Positions 42,081 to 53,245 of a stretch of DNA of 64,000 nt are shown one piece after another; positions within the stretch are counted from its first letter, which is position 1; every line of letters starts with the position of its first letter. The translations under genes and the position numbers were made by a program. The notes under the pieces were generated by a model, which worked only from the letters and a program-made list of their open reading frames with translations, was not told the DNA's origin and ran no database searches. The DNA is from Lunularia cruciata (taxonomy: Eukaryota; Streptophyta; Marchantiopsida; Lunulariales; Lunulariaceae): NCBI GenBank assembly GCA_948567375.1, contig OX419755.1, positions 47,572,291 through 47,636,290 of the forward strand. Direction: 5' to 3'.

Positions 42081-43290
42081 TTGCAATGCATCTCCTTTGA
42101 AATCTCCAAAGAACTCCATTGTGACAAAGTAACCAAGAACTAAAACCTGCAACTACAACCTCCGCAAGTACCTTAAGTGCCAACACCGCCAAGTACCAAT
42201 ACCACCAACTAAAACGTCACTAACTAATGTAGCTCTAACTACAACAACTACACTGGGGAAAGAGCAACCTATAACCTACCATCATAACACATACTCTCAC
42301 GGTTTGCAAGTCATCATTTCCTATCTCACCGGAGAGAAATATAAGTAGTGACTGATTGGTCATCACTCCAACCTCACTATCAAGAGCACACCAGAGCACC
42401 AATGCTCTAAATTCAAGGCACCTCACATAAACATGGTGCACAAATAGGAAGCAGAGAATGGAGGGGATCCACTCACAAGAAAGCTAAACAAAAACTCTCC
42501 ATCTCATAAATCAACACCGGACTAACTCTACCACCATTTGGCATTTCACATAATCAAAGTACCTATCTACTTCTTGAGTTATGAGGATCACGAGAATGGA
42601 ATCAAAGTTCTTCTTGGACAAAATTCAACTTCACAAAATCTGACATAAATATGATGGAAAATCTGATGTAAAATCTGATGTAAATCTCTAAAAATGGCTG
42701 ACCGCCAAATCCTCCACTAACTTTTCACTTGAGCAAAATTTGAAAGATGGGTTTTGCCCAATCTCTAATTTGCTAGAGTGGGTTCCGATTCCACCTTCAA
42801 TTTCACTTTTTGAGCTCAATTCACACCAGATTGGTCCTATGTTCACCTCCTAAGCTCAAGATCACAACTACCGCTTGAAATCAACTCTTTGGGGCTCCAA
42901 ATTTGGCCAATGCTTCCGCACACAATCACTCCCAAGGAAATTAGAACTATGATCAAGGTACCACGATCCATCGGGCTTGGAGATACCACCACCACCCTCA
43001 GTTTGTGCACCCAATTTCCCCCTTACTCTCACTTCTCTGTTGTAATCAGTTTGTTCACACAATTTGAATCAATCAAATTAGTACTTGATATATCACTCAA
43101 TAATCTACCAACAACTAGGCACTAATTACAGTCAAGCCACACCCACTCTAGCTAAGAGACTCCAGGTGACGCTCACAGGCTTTTTTTCCACTCTAACCAA
43201 GAACTCAAAGGCTCAACAACAAAGAAGTGAGCTCTTTGGAGCTGCACTAACAAGGTATACTCCTGATTATATGGCACACAGATAATTATC
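42081..43290 (-). other. Minus-strand family A copy: leader and partial 5' Y repeat
   Basis: The leader (about 42081-43050) matches A1 8493-9659, including gccaaatggtgg near 42540. The Y repeat (about 43051-43290) is truncated at its outer end. As in A1, Y is followed by leader (gattacaacagagaag), not by X', confirming the 5' arrangement. Confidence 0.7.
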
Positions 43291-43309
43291 AAATGGTACC
43301 GACATAAGG

Positions 43310-43760
43310 TTTGATACTAGTACCCTAACTCTTTAAATCCTAAGCAAGTATTGTTTTTTGGAAGAAGATCCCGTACTTAGTAGAGACTTTGTCTTTAGAA
43401 GAAGAATATACCAAAGATATCATAGATGACTCCAAAGATTTGTTGGAGGAGGACATAGTAAACTACTTAGGCTGCTATGACATACAAGATGAGGCAAAAA
43501 GGAGTGACCACTCTAAGGTCAAGAAGATAACTCATGCTTCTTGATGCAAGCCTTGTAAGCTATGTTGAGGGCATTGTCAACCTTGAAGATTGCATAATGA
43601 TGATTGTAGTAGAAGGAAAAACCTTGAGGGTACCCAAGTTTGTGTCCCAAGCATAGAACAAAGAGTATGCAACCTTATTCTAGATCAAGTAGTAGGTAAT
43701 GAGTGCTATAGGATTTTAGATGAATTTTAAGGTTATAACTAGGTCTCAATTTGGGAAGAA
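43310..43760 (+). pseudogene. E region upstream of RT
   Basis: About 450 bases with acidic coding-like composition on the plus strand but no block firmly matched to protease or RT fingers. It is probably the protease-RT linker, by position only. Confidence 0.35.
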
Positions 43761-43789
43761 GATAGAGACAAGACTACCTTCACCATAGA

Positions 43790-43987
43790 TTGGGTACTTA
43801 TGCTTTTAATTCTAAGCTATTTTTCTTATGTAATGCACTTGCAACTTTCAAGCAAATCATGATAGCAATTTTCAAAGATTATCTATGGAAGTTCATGGAG
43901 ATATTCATAAATGACTATTTTATTTTCAACCAAAGGGAATATCACCTCTCATTTTATGCTAGACATTTGAAAGATGCTAATCAATAG
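43790..43987 (+). pseudogene. E reverse transcriptase palm
   Basis: A 65-codon open piece: TYAFNSKLFFLCNALATFKQ corresponds to the usual TYAFxxMPFGLCNAPATFQ block, and FMEIFINDYFIF to the FMDDFSVF active site, with the first catalytic Asp replaced by Asn. It is clearly RT but inactive. Confidence 0.8.
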
Positions 43988-44039
43988 AAGTATCCTTATA
44001 TACAAAGAAATGCATCTTTGGGATGACCAAGGGCATTCA

Positions 44040-44811
44040 GCTTGGGCATCAAGTTTCAAGAAGAGGTGTAGAAGTAGATATAGAAGTTAAAGTTCATCTA
44101 GGCCCTTGAAGCCCTGGAAAACCTAATAATGTTATCAGCCTTCCTAGGCCATGTAGGGTACTACAAAAGGTTCACTGACAACTATGCAATTCTAGCATCA
44201 CTTCTCACAAGGTTGTTGAACAAGTCTAAAGAATACATATGGGCAAAGAAACAAGAGGAAGCCTTTGTAGCACTAAAGGTTAATTTGGTAGAGGATTTTG
44301 TGATATTTGCCTCTATTTGGAATGATGTTTTCCATGTGTATGTAGATATAGACTCAATTGCGGTAGGAATAGTACTCATCCAAAAAGATAAGAACAAAAA
44401 GATTATCCTACGTATTGTGCCAGCATGCAACCATCCAATGTTGAGCAAAATTATACCAACACTAAGAGATAAGGATGTGGAATGGTGTATGATCATAAGA
44501 AGTTTCACCACTATCTAGTAGGATATAAGTTTATCTTCCATCTTGATCATTAAGCGTTGTAACACTTGGTGTAGAAGGCAAACTTATTGAGATAAATGGC
44601 AAGATGGGTAATTTTGTTGCAAGGATGTACATACATAATATACATGAGGAAGAGGGCACATCATGAGAATGCTAACTTCCTATCCCACCTCAAGACTAAA
44701 GACCAAGCAAAAGATCTCAATGATGATTTCCCAAACAAAGAGATCTTCCATATTTCAACAACAAAGGAAAAATGCTACTTAGTGGAGTACATTTACCTTT
44801 GTACTTTGTAG
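44040..44811 (+). pseudogene. E RT thumb and RNase H
   Basis: A GIQLGHQVSRRGVEVD-like stretch near 44030-44090 leads into the open piece 44129-44518, with LSAFLGHVGYYKRFTDNYAI and VYVDIDSIAVGIVLIQKD (RNase H start). 44596-44811 gives ARWVILLQGCTYII and HHENANFLSHL, the RNase H end. Stops separate the pieces. Confidence 0.8.
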
Positions 44812-44883
44812 TTCCCCAAAGAGATGATCCCAAAGCAAAGAGTACTATTCTTTCACAAGATGGGTCCATACTAGCTAAAAAAA

Positions 44884-44921
44884 TTTCCTACTCTTATCTT
44901 ATTCAAGATAAGAGTAGGAAA
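44884..44921. repeat. 17-bp perfect inverted repeat with 4-base loop
   Basis: TTTCCTACTCTTATCTT, loop attc, then its exact reverse complement. It would form a stable hairpin in single-stranded DNA or RNA. It lies between the RNase H and integrase remnants of E and no T run follows. Function unknown. Confidence 0.9.
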
Positions 44922-45890
44922 AATTCTTTAAAGTTGTCTTGAATCATCCAAAGTAGGAGTGTAATACAAGCCTTTGCATGTGCAAATTCCCAGAGGACAT
45001 TACATGCTAAAAAATACAGTAAATAAGATCTTGTTCACATGTTATTGGTAGCCAACAATGTACAAGGATTTATATGAATACATCAAAAGATGCAATGTGT
45101 ATCAACAAAATTGAAGGCCTAAGTCAACTACAAAATGGCCTTTGAGCCCCATTTTTCCCTTAGTTCCATTTGAGAAATGTATAATTGACTTCATATGCCC
45201 AATATAAGCAACCACAAAACCACTTAAAAATATATCTTTGTCATTATTGACTATGCAATGAAGATGGTTGATACAATAGCAAAATTCTCTTTCATAGCAT
45301 CATCTCTTGATATGGATACCCTTTAGAATTTTTCAACAATAAAGGAGTGCATCTCCTCAAAAACTTGGTGACATAACTCATAAAATACTTCTAGATTAAG
45401 CATGAAAAGACCAATCCCTCCAACCTAAAGGAAAATGGTTTGATAGAGAAGGCTAATAGCCTACAATGCAAGATCTTGAACAAGGTAATTATATATTATG
45501 CAAACAATTGGGATGAAAAATTGCTAGTAGTCTTGTGGCTTACCACACCATGGAAAAGATCACTCCAAAGCAGAATTCTTACTTCTTGACTTACACTTTA
45601 CATCCAATCCTACTAGTGGAATTTGATACCAACTTATAGGATCCTTTCTGAGGAAAATTTGTCCAAAGAAGAGAGTAAGCACCTCTAGATGCAACAATTA
45701 ATGTTCTTGGAAGAGAAATGAGATGATTCATGAGAACGTACAAAGAGACACAAACAATAGAGTAAAGAGCACCATAACAAGAAGGTTTAATGGTTGATAG
45801 ATGTAGAAGGGGAATAAGTCTTGCTATATGATAGTAAACACACTCTTTTCCCCAAAAAGCTACATCTCTAATCAATGGATACATTATTAT
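44922..45890 (+). pseudogene. E integrase remnant
   Basis: Plus-strand translation in shifting frames shows decayed integrase landmarks. A zinc-domain-like stretch lies near 44990-45110 and a core-like VIIDYAMKMVDTIAKFS segment near 45240-45290. A conserved post-core segment lies near 45500-45560. It is too degraded for residue-level claims. Confidence 0.55.
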
Positions 45891-46620
45891 ACACTATAAC
45901 TACCTTGTAATGTCCAAATTACAAGGTATTAATAGTTTATAATAATGGATCTTTGTAGTTGGCTTATCTAGAAGGAAACTTGTTTGCCACTTAAGTGAAT
46001 GGTTGGCAAATCCAAACGTATTACAATAAGGGGTTTCAAAAATAGTTTTATGAAGTTCTATATATTTCCATATAGGTTTTTACAAAGCATTGACACCAGA
46101 GGAAGAAAGGGACCAACTACAAACTTCCGTCCAAGTTCTTTATTATTAGCAAACTCCATAATAAGTGGATTGTAGGAAATAAGGGATATGGATTTTTTGT
46201 TGACACATTGTAAAGCATTTATTGCAATTTAGGGTTAATAAAGTGCTTGGTTTAAGGTGCTACTAAAGTGGGGGAGATGGCTCTTCTCTAGATGTATGAG
46301 AACATCACAAGATGTACAAGAACAAGAAATGAGAATGAGAACAAGAACAATAAATTGACGAAGAGGTGGGAAGAATGTGTGCAGGTTGGAAGGAGTGGGA
46401 GTAAATTTAATTGAATTGCAATCCATATTTTGAAATTTCCTTGTTCTAGAAGTCATTTTTCTCAAAGAATCTCTTATTCTCCTCTCTTGTTCATAGTCAT
46501 TTTGCTCAAACAAATCTCTCATTTTGCTTTCTTGTTCATTGTGCAAAGAATGTGAAAAGAGTAGAGCATGTCAAGGGGTAGCACTCATGGAGGTCTAACT
46601 AGAAACATTAAGAAATGTAT
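45891..46620. other. Unassigned AT-rich sequence left of F
   Basis: About 730 bases without a convincing gene. It may hold the end of element E and the upstream part of the Harbinger-like locus, since F's target duplication joins 46620 directly to 53976. A minus-strand frame at 46235-46546 has a charged N-terminus but no recognised domain. Confidence 0.3.
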
Positions 46621-46625
46621 ATAAT
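46621..46625. repeat. Target-site duplication of F (ataat)
   Basis: ataat at 46621-46625 is repeated at 53971-53975. Confidence 0.85.
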
Positions 46626-48137
46626 TGTAATACTCCGAGGATAGGAGACCTGAAGAGAAACACACCATGAGAAACACACACTTTCACACTCAAACTCCGA
46701 TGCCCCAAAGGAGCACCTTCTCTTTATTATATAGGCAAAGCGGATCTCCTCCAATGAAGCTCCACCATAGGATTAGGTACATAGATAGGTGACATGTCAG
46801 CAAGCTCCACCCTTGGATTACTTACTTGGATGGGTGACATGTCGGTCTTGGTCCTATCTGGTTGGTCAAACAAGCTTTGACCGGAGGGAATCTTTTAGGG
46901 AATCTTCCTTTAGGAATCTCAGAATCACGTGGGTGAGGTACCATTGGAAAGCTCTTGACGAGACAAAGCAGACAAGAGGGAAGGACAGCCTTTCCTCTTT
47001 TGAGAAGAGTGGAGGAATCTGCACATTTTTGAGGCCTAATTCATCCGTTTAGGCCTCCAAAATTGCCTTCAAAGATTTCAAGCATATTTCAATTCCAACT
47101 CTAGTGTTAGTAGAAGTCTCATTTTGATGATACCTCTTTCTGATCTATTCAGTCCATCCTGTGTAACATCCTTCCAGATGTTACCAACCCAATTCTCACC
47201 TTCAAATCATATATCTAGCTATTGGTTCTAAGGTTTTCAAATCTATTTTGGTTTTTTGCCCTATGTTATACTCCGAGGACAAGAGAAGAGAGAAAACACA
47301 GATTGCACATTCAAACATTCGATGCCCCAAGGGAGCACCTTCTCTTTATTATATAGACAAAGAGGATCTCCTCCAAGGAAGCTCCACCATAGGATTAGGG
47401 ACACAGATAGGTGACATGTTTAGCAAGCTCCACCCTTGGATTACTTACTTGGATGGGTGACCTGTCTAGTCTAGGTCCTATCTGGTTGGTCAAACAAGCT
47501 TAGACCGGAGGGAATCTTTTAGGGAATCTTCCTGTAGGAATCTCAGAATCACGTGAGTAAAGTACCATTGGAAAGCTCTCGATGAGACAAAGCAGGGGGG
47601 AGGGAAGGCCAACCTTTCCTTCCTTGGGGGGGGGGGAATCTGCACATTTTTGAGGCCTAATTCATCCGTTTAGGCCTCCAAAATTGCCTTCAAAGATTTC
47701 AGGCATATTTCGGTTCCTACTCTATTAGTAGAAGTCCCCTTTTGGTGATACCTCTTTCTGATCTATCTAGTCCATCATGTGTAACATCCTTCCAGATGTT
47801 ACCAAACCAATTCTCACCTTTAAATCATATGTCTAGCTATTGGTTCTAAGGTTCTCAAGTCTATTTTGGTTTCTGCCCTATTAGTAGAAGTACTCTTTTG
47901 GTGATACTTCTATCTGATCTATTTTGACCATCATGTATAACATCATTCTAGAAGTTACCAAACCAAATTTCACATCTAGATCATATGGGTAACCCTTGGT
48001 ATTACACCCTATTAGTAGAAGTACCCTTTTGGTGATATTTCTATTTGATCTATTTTGACCATCATGTATAACATCATTCCAGATGTTACCAAACCAAATT
48101 TCACATCTAGATCATATGGCTAGCTCTTGGTATTACA
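46626..48137 (-). repeat. F 3' LTR, compound (partial LTR plus second LTR)
   Basis: 1512 bases versus 725 for the right LTR. The first part (46626-47261) is nearly identical to the right LTR but stops at gccctat. A second, more diverged LTR start (tgttatactccgagg) begins at 47262 and runs to the end at 48137, with three instead of two copies of the roughly 130-150-base internal unit. A minus-strand purine tract (aaaaggagggaggtt) precedes it. An 11-G run at 47626-47636 lies in the second part. Confidence 0.85.
47104..48137. repeat. Roughly 130-150-base subrepeats in the F LTR
   Basis: Units beginning ttagtagaagt and ending near ctagctattggt or the LTR end recur at about 47108, 47727, 47880 and 48005. 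Related units occur in the right LTR (53673, 53833) and in G (55386, 55535, 60892, 61045). They share catccttccagatgttacc. Confidence 0.85.
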
Positions 48138-48177
48138 AACCTCCCTCCTTTTAAGACGCAATGTCCTCGTTGTGCAA

Positions 48178-48609
48178 CTATTGCTCAAATGCTTGCACCA
48201 ACACCGGTGCATGTGTCAAATTGGCAGCGGGTTCCCAGCTTGCTTCATAGAGGGGGTAACCTTTCCATTGGACAAGATAATCCACTCGTGGATGACGAGT
48301 ACCACGCATGCGTTTTAGGAGAATACGCTCTACTTCATATTCCTCGTTGCCATTAACGAGTGTCGGACAAGGTTGAATGTCTTGTGTGGAATGACCTAAG
48401 CCTGATCGGGGCGCATATCTGCATAGTAGGGAAACATGGAACACTGGATGGATCTTCATGTGTGGTGGTAGCTCAAGGTGATAGGCCACAACACCGACTT
48501 GACAGAGAATTGAGAAAGGCCCAATAAAACAAGGTCTGAGCTTATGAGGTCCCACTAATGTGAGGTTGGTTGTCGATAGCCACACCCGATCCCCAACATT
48601 GAACTCCAT
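48178..48609 (-). pseudogene. F integrase C-terminus and chromodomain (open, 143 codons)
   Basis: The segment KLRPCFIGPFSILCQVG followed by HPVFHVSLLCRY is the conserved end of chromovirus integrase. YEVERILLKRMRGTRHPR, then DYLVQWKGYPLYEASWEP, is a well-preserved chromodomain with aromatic cage positions Tyr, Trp and Trp. Chromodomains bind methylated histone H3 and guide integration to heterochromatin. The frame ends at 48178, just before the purine tract. Confidence 0.92.
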
Positions 48610-49700
48610 GTGCCTACGGTGTGCATCAGCATATTGCTTTTGGTGATTTTATGCAATCTATAATTTGTGCTTAGTGCTCTCCACCCCTTGTTGGATTCTA
48701 GAAACAAATGTGTTGACTCCATTGATCTTGGTAGCCAACGGATGGATCTTCATCAAGCTGGAAGGTGTGAAGGGATAATCACCATACATGAGGAAGAACG
48801 GAGTGACCTAGGTGGATGCATTTACTGAATTGTTGTAAGGGAAATTCCACCAATGGGAGTAGGGTGTCCTACCTCTCTTGCTCTTCTAAGGTGAAGCCGC
48901 GTAACATTTCTTCAATAGTGTAATTAGCCCGCTCTATTTGTCCATCTGTTTGTGGGTGGTAAGCTGTGGATATGGCCAACTTGGTTTTGAAGAAACCAAG
49001 GAGGGTATGCCAAATAAATTAGTGAATTGAGTACCCCTATTGGTGATGAGTACTCGAGACAAGCCATGGTGAGAGAAGACTACATCTAAGTATAATTGAG
49101 CAAGTTGTGGAGCGGTCACCTCCTTGGTGGTAGGGCGTACATGAATCATTTTGCTGACCCGGTCCATAAAGACCACGATGGAGTCAAATCTTGATGTGGT
49201 CTTGGGTAATTCACAGACGAGATCCATACACACTTGTTCCCAATGTTGTGTAGGAATGGAGAGAGGTTGTAGGAGCCCTGCAAGAGCTTGATTAGAAGCT
49301 TTGTTCTATTGACAAAGTAAGCAATTGCGCACGTAGTCCATCACATTGTTGCTCATCTTGGGCCAATAGTAATGGCGCTGGACTACATCCAAGGTCTTTT
49401 CCACTCCAACATGACCTGTAATGGCTGAATCATGACATTCCGCTAGAATGGTGGTGTGCAATTCTGGGACATTTGGAATCCATAATCTACCATCACAAAA
49501 GGTGAGTCCTTGGGTGTTGGTGACGCCTTTGGATGTTTGCACTTCTACAATTTGTGGATCAATTTTTGTAACCGCCAGAATCTCTAGCCAGAATTTAGGG
49601 TTAATCTGGACCTCTGCCACCAAGTTGTTTGCCATTGGCATGCTGGTGAATGCATCTACAAGCTGCTTCTTACCTTCAACATAGGTGATTGTCATGTTGA
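48610..49700 (-). pseudogene. F integrase zinc domain and core
   Basis: 49306-49695 holds the RNase H end (VEGKKQLVDAF) and the zinc domain (HDSAITGHVGVEKTLDVVQ, YYWPKM, CLLC). 48934-49233 holds the core start (MDLVCELPKTTSRFDS, first Asp) and VLITNRGTQF, where the second catalytic Asp is Asn. The rest of the core (48610-48933) is frame-shifted. Confidence 0.88.
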
Positions 49701-50335
49701 AGCATTGTCTCCACTCTGCACATCAAATCTAGCAACAAGATAGACCCTCTATGTCTCGGGGTAGATTAGAGGTTTGTGGTCTGTCTCTACCATAAATGCC
49801 TTCTCGCCCAGATAGTGCTTCCAATGCTTGGTTTCCAAGACGATGACCAACTCTTCTTGTTCTATGGTGTGATAGTTGCGCTCTACCGGTAACAAATTTC
49901 GAGAGAAATATGCAATGGGATGCCATCCGTCATGCCACTCTTGTTGTAAGACTGCTCCGATTGCTACACCTGATGCATCTGTAGCCAACTTGATTGGACG
50001 TTTTGGGTCATACCACTTCAAGATTGGTGCATGTAGCAAGGCGGCTTTCAATTCTTGAAGGCCAACTCTTGTGTGGTTCCCCATGTCCACTTCTTCCCCT
50101 TGCCAAGTAGTGTTGTTAAAGGCTGTGCAACCTTGGAGAAGTCCTTGACAAATTGACAATAGAATCCCATCAAACCCAAGAAGCTCTTGAGTTGAGTCTG
50201 ATCTTTTGGGGCACTCCATTTTTGAATGACCTCTATTTTATTTGTCAATACTTGAATACTCTCTTCACTTACTCTATGCCCCAAGTAGTCTACTTCAGAC
50301 TTGCCAAACTCACACTTTGAGATTTTGGCATACAA
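49701..50335 (-). pseudogene. F RT thumb and RNase H
   Basis: 50048-50335 has KISKCEFGKSEVDYLGHRVS and LKSFLGLMGFYCQFVKDFSK. 49749-50219 holds ATDASGVAIGAVLQQEWHDG, NYHTIEQEELVIVLETKHWK and VETDHKPLIY, the RNase H catalytic blocks with TDH intact. A frame change separates them. Confidence 0.88.
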
Positions 50336-50992
50336 TCAATTATGTCTTAGAATCTGGAGTACTTCTTGTAGATGTTGTTTGTGTTCCGTCATTGTGCTAT
50401 TGTATACTAAGATGTCATCCAGGAAGACAATGATAGACTTATCCAAATATGGACAAAATATGTCATCCATTAGACTCATGAAAGTGGCAGGTGCGTTTGT
50501 GAGACCAAAAAGCATCACGAGCTACTTGAAGTGGCCATACTTGGTTCAAAAGGCAGTCTTGTACACATCCTCCTCCGCAATTCAGATTTGATTGTAACCG
50601 CTCCGTAAATCTAGTTTGGTGAAGTGTCTTGCTCCATTCAATTGATCAAATAGATCATCCATACGAGGTAAGGGGTATTTTTTCTTCATTGTTTGCTGAT
50701 TGAGACCTCGATAGTCAATGCACATGCGTATTGTACCGTCTTTCTTCTTCACAAACAAGACCGGAGCCCCATATGATGATACATTGGGTTAGATGAACCC
50801 TTTCTACAACTTATCCTCAATTTGATTCTTGCACTCCTCCAACTCATGAGGTGATAGGCAATATGGGGCCTTACAAGGAGGTGTATTCACCGGGAGTGTC
50901 TCAATTTTATGATCTACTCTCCTTTTTGGTGGTAATCTTGAGGGTAGATCATCAAGAAAGACATCTTGAAACTCATTTACAACATCCTTCAA
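50336..50992 (-). pseudogene. F reverse transcriptase
   Basis: 50804-50992 opens with the pre-RT segment (FQDVFLDDLPSRLPPKR, CKAPYCLSPHELEE). Through stops the frame continues with [50 protein letters not shown] and [12 protein letters not shown] (FLDD active site). Typical chromovirus RT with four or more stops. Confidence 0.9.
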
Positions 50993-51025
50993 TTTCTCAT
51001 GAATATTTCCCTTGAGTTGTGCACT

Positions 51026-51442
51026 CTAGACTTCTCTTATTAGACCCATGAAACACCTATCAGTCTTATAGATAGTTGTTGTCCCTATGACATAGAGAGG
51101 CAATTCTTGCCTATGTGATTTTTCTTTAACCCCAATGATCGACCATTGGTGGGTTCTCACTTTTTTCTTCCTCCAATCTACCATAGGGTTGTAATGCTCC
51201 ATCCATCGCATACCTAAGATTGCATCATAATGAGCTAATTGTATCACTCGCCACTCAATTGCTTCTTGATATTTTCCTACAAAGAGTGTTACCCGCCTAG
51301 GTAATGATTCAATTCTCTCTGTTTGTCCATTAGGTAACTCTACTTCTTCACTCTTATCTCTCTCTAGATCCAATCCCAATCTTATTATAATAAAGCGAGA
51401 TAGGAAATTCTTTGTGGCTCTCGGATCTATTAACACTCTCAC
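51026..51442 (-). pseudogene. F aspartic protease
   Basis: A 138-codon open piece. The active-site loop VLIDPRATKNFLS has D-P-R-A where D-x-G-A is expected. The C-terminal block YDAILGMRWMEHYNPMVDW is canonical. Probably inactive. Confidence 0.82.
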
Positions 51443-52662
51443 TTAATTGCCTTCTAGGACCACATTCACTACAATCAATTGTGAGATTGCCTTTTGGTAA
51501 CTTTGTGCACTCGTCTTCTTCCTTCCCTCGCTTTTCTGCTTCCTTATTGAGCCAGTAAGGCCACAAGGTACATTTACTGGTGATCTTTGTTTTCCAAATT
51601 GATTTCCACCTCCTCCTCTTCAATGCGTCTCTCCATGTTGTTCAAAGATCGCTTGTATGAAGGTCAAGGACCTCTGGGAAGTCGAGCATAACAGTTGGTA
51701 GATATATGCCCAATACGACCACAATTGTAACAATGGTGTTGTTCTCCTCAAGTTCCTTCTCCTTGTGGTGCTCCATCTCTCCGTTCTTCTACCCGTCCTT
51801 ATTCTCCTTGAAGCGGTCGTGCTCCTCGGTCTTGAAATTGAAGGTTTCCCAGTTCCATCAGTACTAGTCCACCCAAGGGTGGCATTTCTGCCCAATAATG
51901 TTGAAGTGGAACTACTCCTTCACCTCCACCTAATGCTCCTGTTATTCTTTGCGCACAAGCAATGGCTTCAAATATCGTGCAAGGATTTGGTACCATGACT
52001 TCTTGGCAAATCCGCTCCTTCAAACCTCGTTTGAAATTGTCAAGAGCCTCTACTGGACTCATGTCAGTTATTGCAACTTGAAGTTCCAGAAATGCCTCCA
52101 CATACTCTTGTATGTTGTTCTTTTGTTTCAATCTCCTTAGTCGGATTTGGGCCATCTGCACAGAATTCATCGATTAGAAATTCTTTAGCAATCCTTCTTG
52201 CATTGTTGTCCATGTGACCTCCCTTCTCTTGGCCAACATGGATTGTTCCCAAGCGTTCTACCATGTGAGGGCTTTATCGGTCAAGTACCCACATGCAAAC
52301 ACGCCTGCAGCATGCTTGGTGATCTCTGTTGAGAACAACCAAAAATATTGATTCATTCTCGAGATCCAATTCTCCACTACTCCTATCGTACGCTGATCCT
52401 TGTAAGGCTCGATGTTACAGGTCTTCTTCATCCGGAGTAGTAATGTGGCTTCATCATTGATAGGGTTTGTAGGCACGGGTGCCTCTCCAAGTACTTTAGT
52501 CGCAAGTATTGGATTTTGAGACGTCTCTTCTTCTTGCATTGCTTGATCATTTCTGAGGGTCTACACTTGACTTTGTAATGCCTCCATGGTCATCTTAATC
52601 TCTCAAAATTTGTTCAACATCCCCTGCATTCCTTGCACCAACTCCTGCAACTACGGATCCAT
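51443..52662 (-). pseudogene. F gag with zinc knuckle
   Basis: The start Met-Asp-Pro is at 52662, with an early stop. Open pieces include 52258-52539 and 51799-52170 (IRLRRLKQKNNIQEYVEAFL, EALDNFKRGLKERICQEVM, typical gag). A knuckle CYNCGRIGHISTNC lies near 51735-51690. A charged spacer leads into protease. Confidence 0.88.
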
Positions 52663-53245
52663 GGTTCTTGTACCACTCAATTGCTATACCCTAAACTTCA
52701 ATAGAGAGTTAATATGATCACTCTAGAGGACGCACAAACTATTGGAACTACAATTGGGACCTCAAAAGCTACGACTCGTTGGTAATATTCCTCACCAAAA
52801 TTCTTGACCACAAAATCCCTAAATATCACTTTTGGTCTCACTACATAACAAATTTCTACTTGAGTGTTACGGGGAAAGGATTTGGGACATTCAAATCCAT
52901 CACAACAAAATGTAAATTGTCAAATCCCACTCTCTATCGTAAATCACTACAGACAAAAATCATTGGGTTTGGCGAATTCATTATTGTATCCATGAACTCT
53001 GCTCCAAAGTGAAAAAACAAATACACTCTCACTTGCTCACGCTGAATGTACATAATCTTGATGTTGAATGGATTCAAGAATGGAAAGCAAGGCATTGGAT
53101 ATTGTATTCCCGGAGCATCCATTCTATCCTCCTAATCTACCAATTACACCAAAATGTCTCTCCTCAAAATTACTCAATCTCAATAGCCCATGTTCTTCCA
53201 AGAGGGATGATCCGCTCTCTTGGACAACACCTGCTCTGATACCAT
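52663..53245 (-). other. F 5' leader and initiator Met-tRNA primer-binding site
   Basis: Directly inside the right LTR the minus strand reads TGGTATCAGAGCA (53244-53232), an exact complement of the plant initiator Met-tRNA 3' end. The rest of the leader is non-coding. It contains one copy of a unit that is tandemly amplified in G. Confidence 0.9.

Larger units (their letters stand above)
43291..45890 (+). mobile_element. Element E: highly decayed Ty3/gypsy element
   Basis: Plus-strand remnants in gypsy order: RT palm (43790-43987), RT thumb and RNase H (44040-44811), integrase (about 44990-45650). No LTR could be delimited on either side. The FxxDF-like active site and LGHxVSxxGIEVD-type thumb resemble element C rather than the chromoviruses F and G. 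It is one of the oldest layers in the window. Confidence 0.7.

Noticed and set aside
46235-46546. 103-codon minus-strand frame left of F
   Set aside because: No recognisable domain; hydrophobic tail and charged head occur by composition, and there is no homologous copy in the window.
47626-47636. 11-G run as a quadruplex or functional site
   Set aside because: A single G homopolymer in a decaying LTR is more likely slippage or an assembly artefact.
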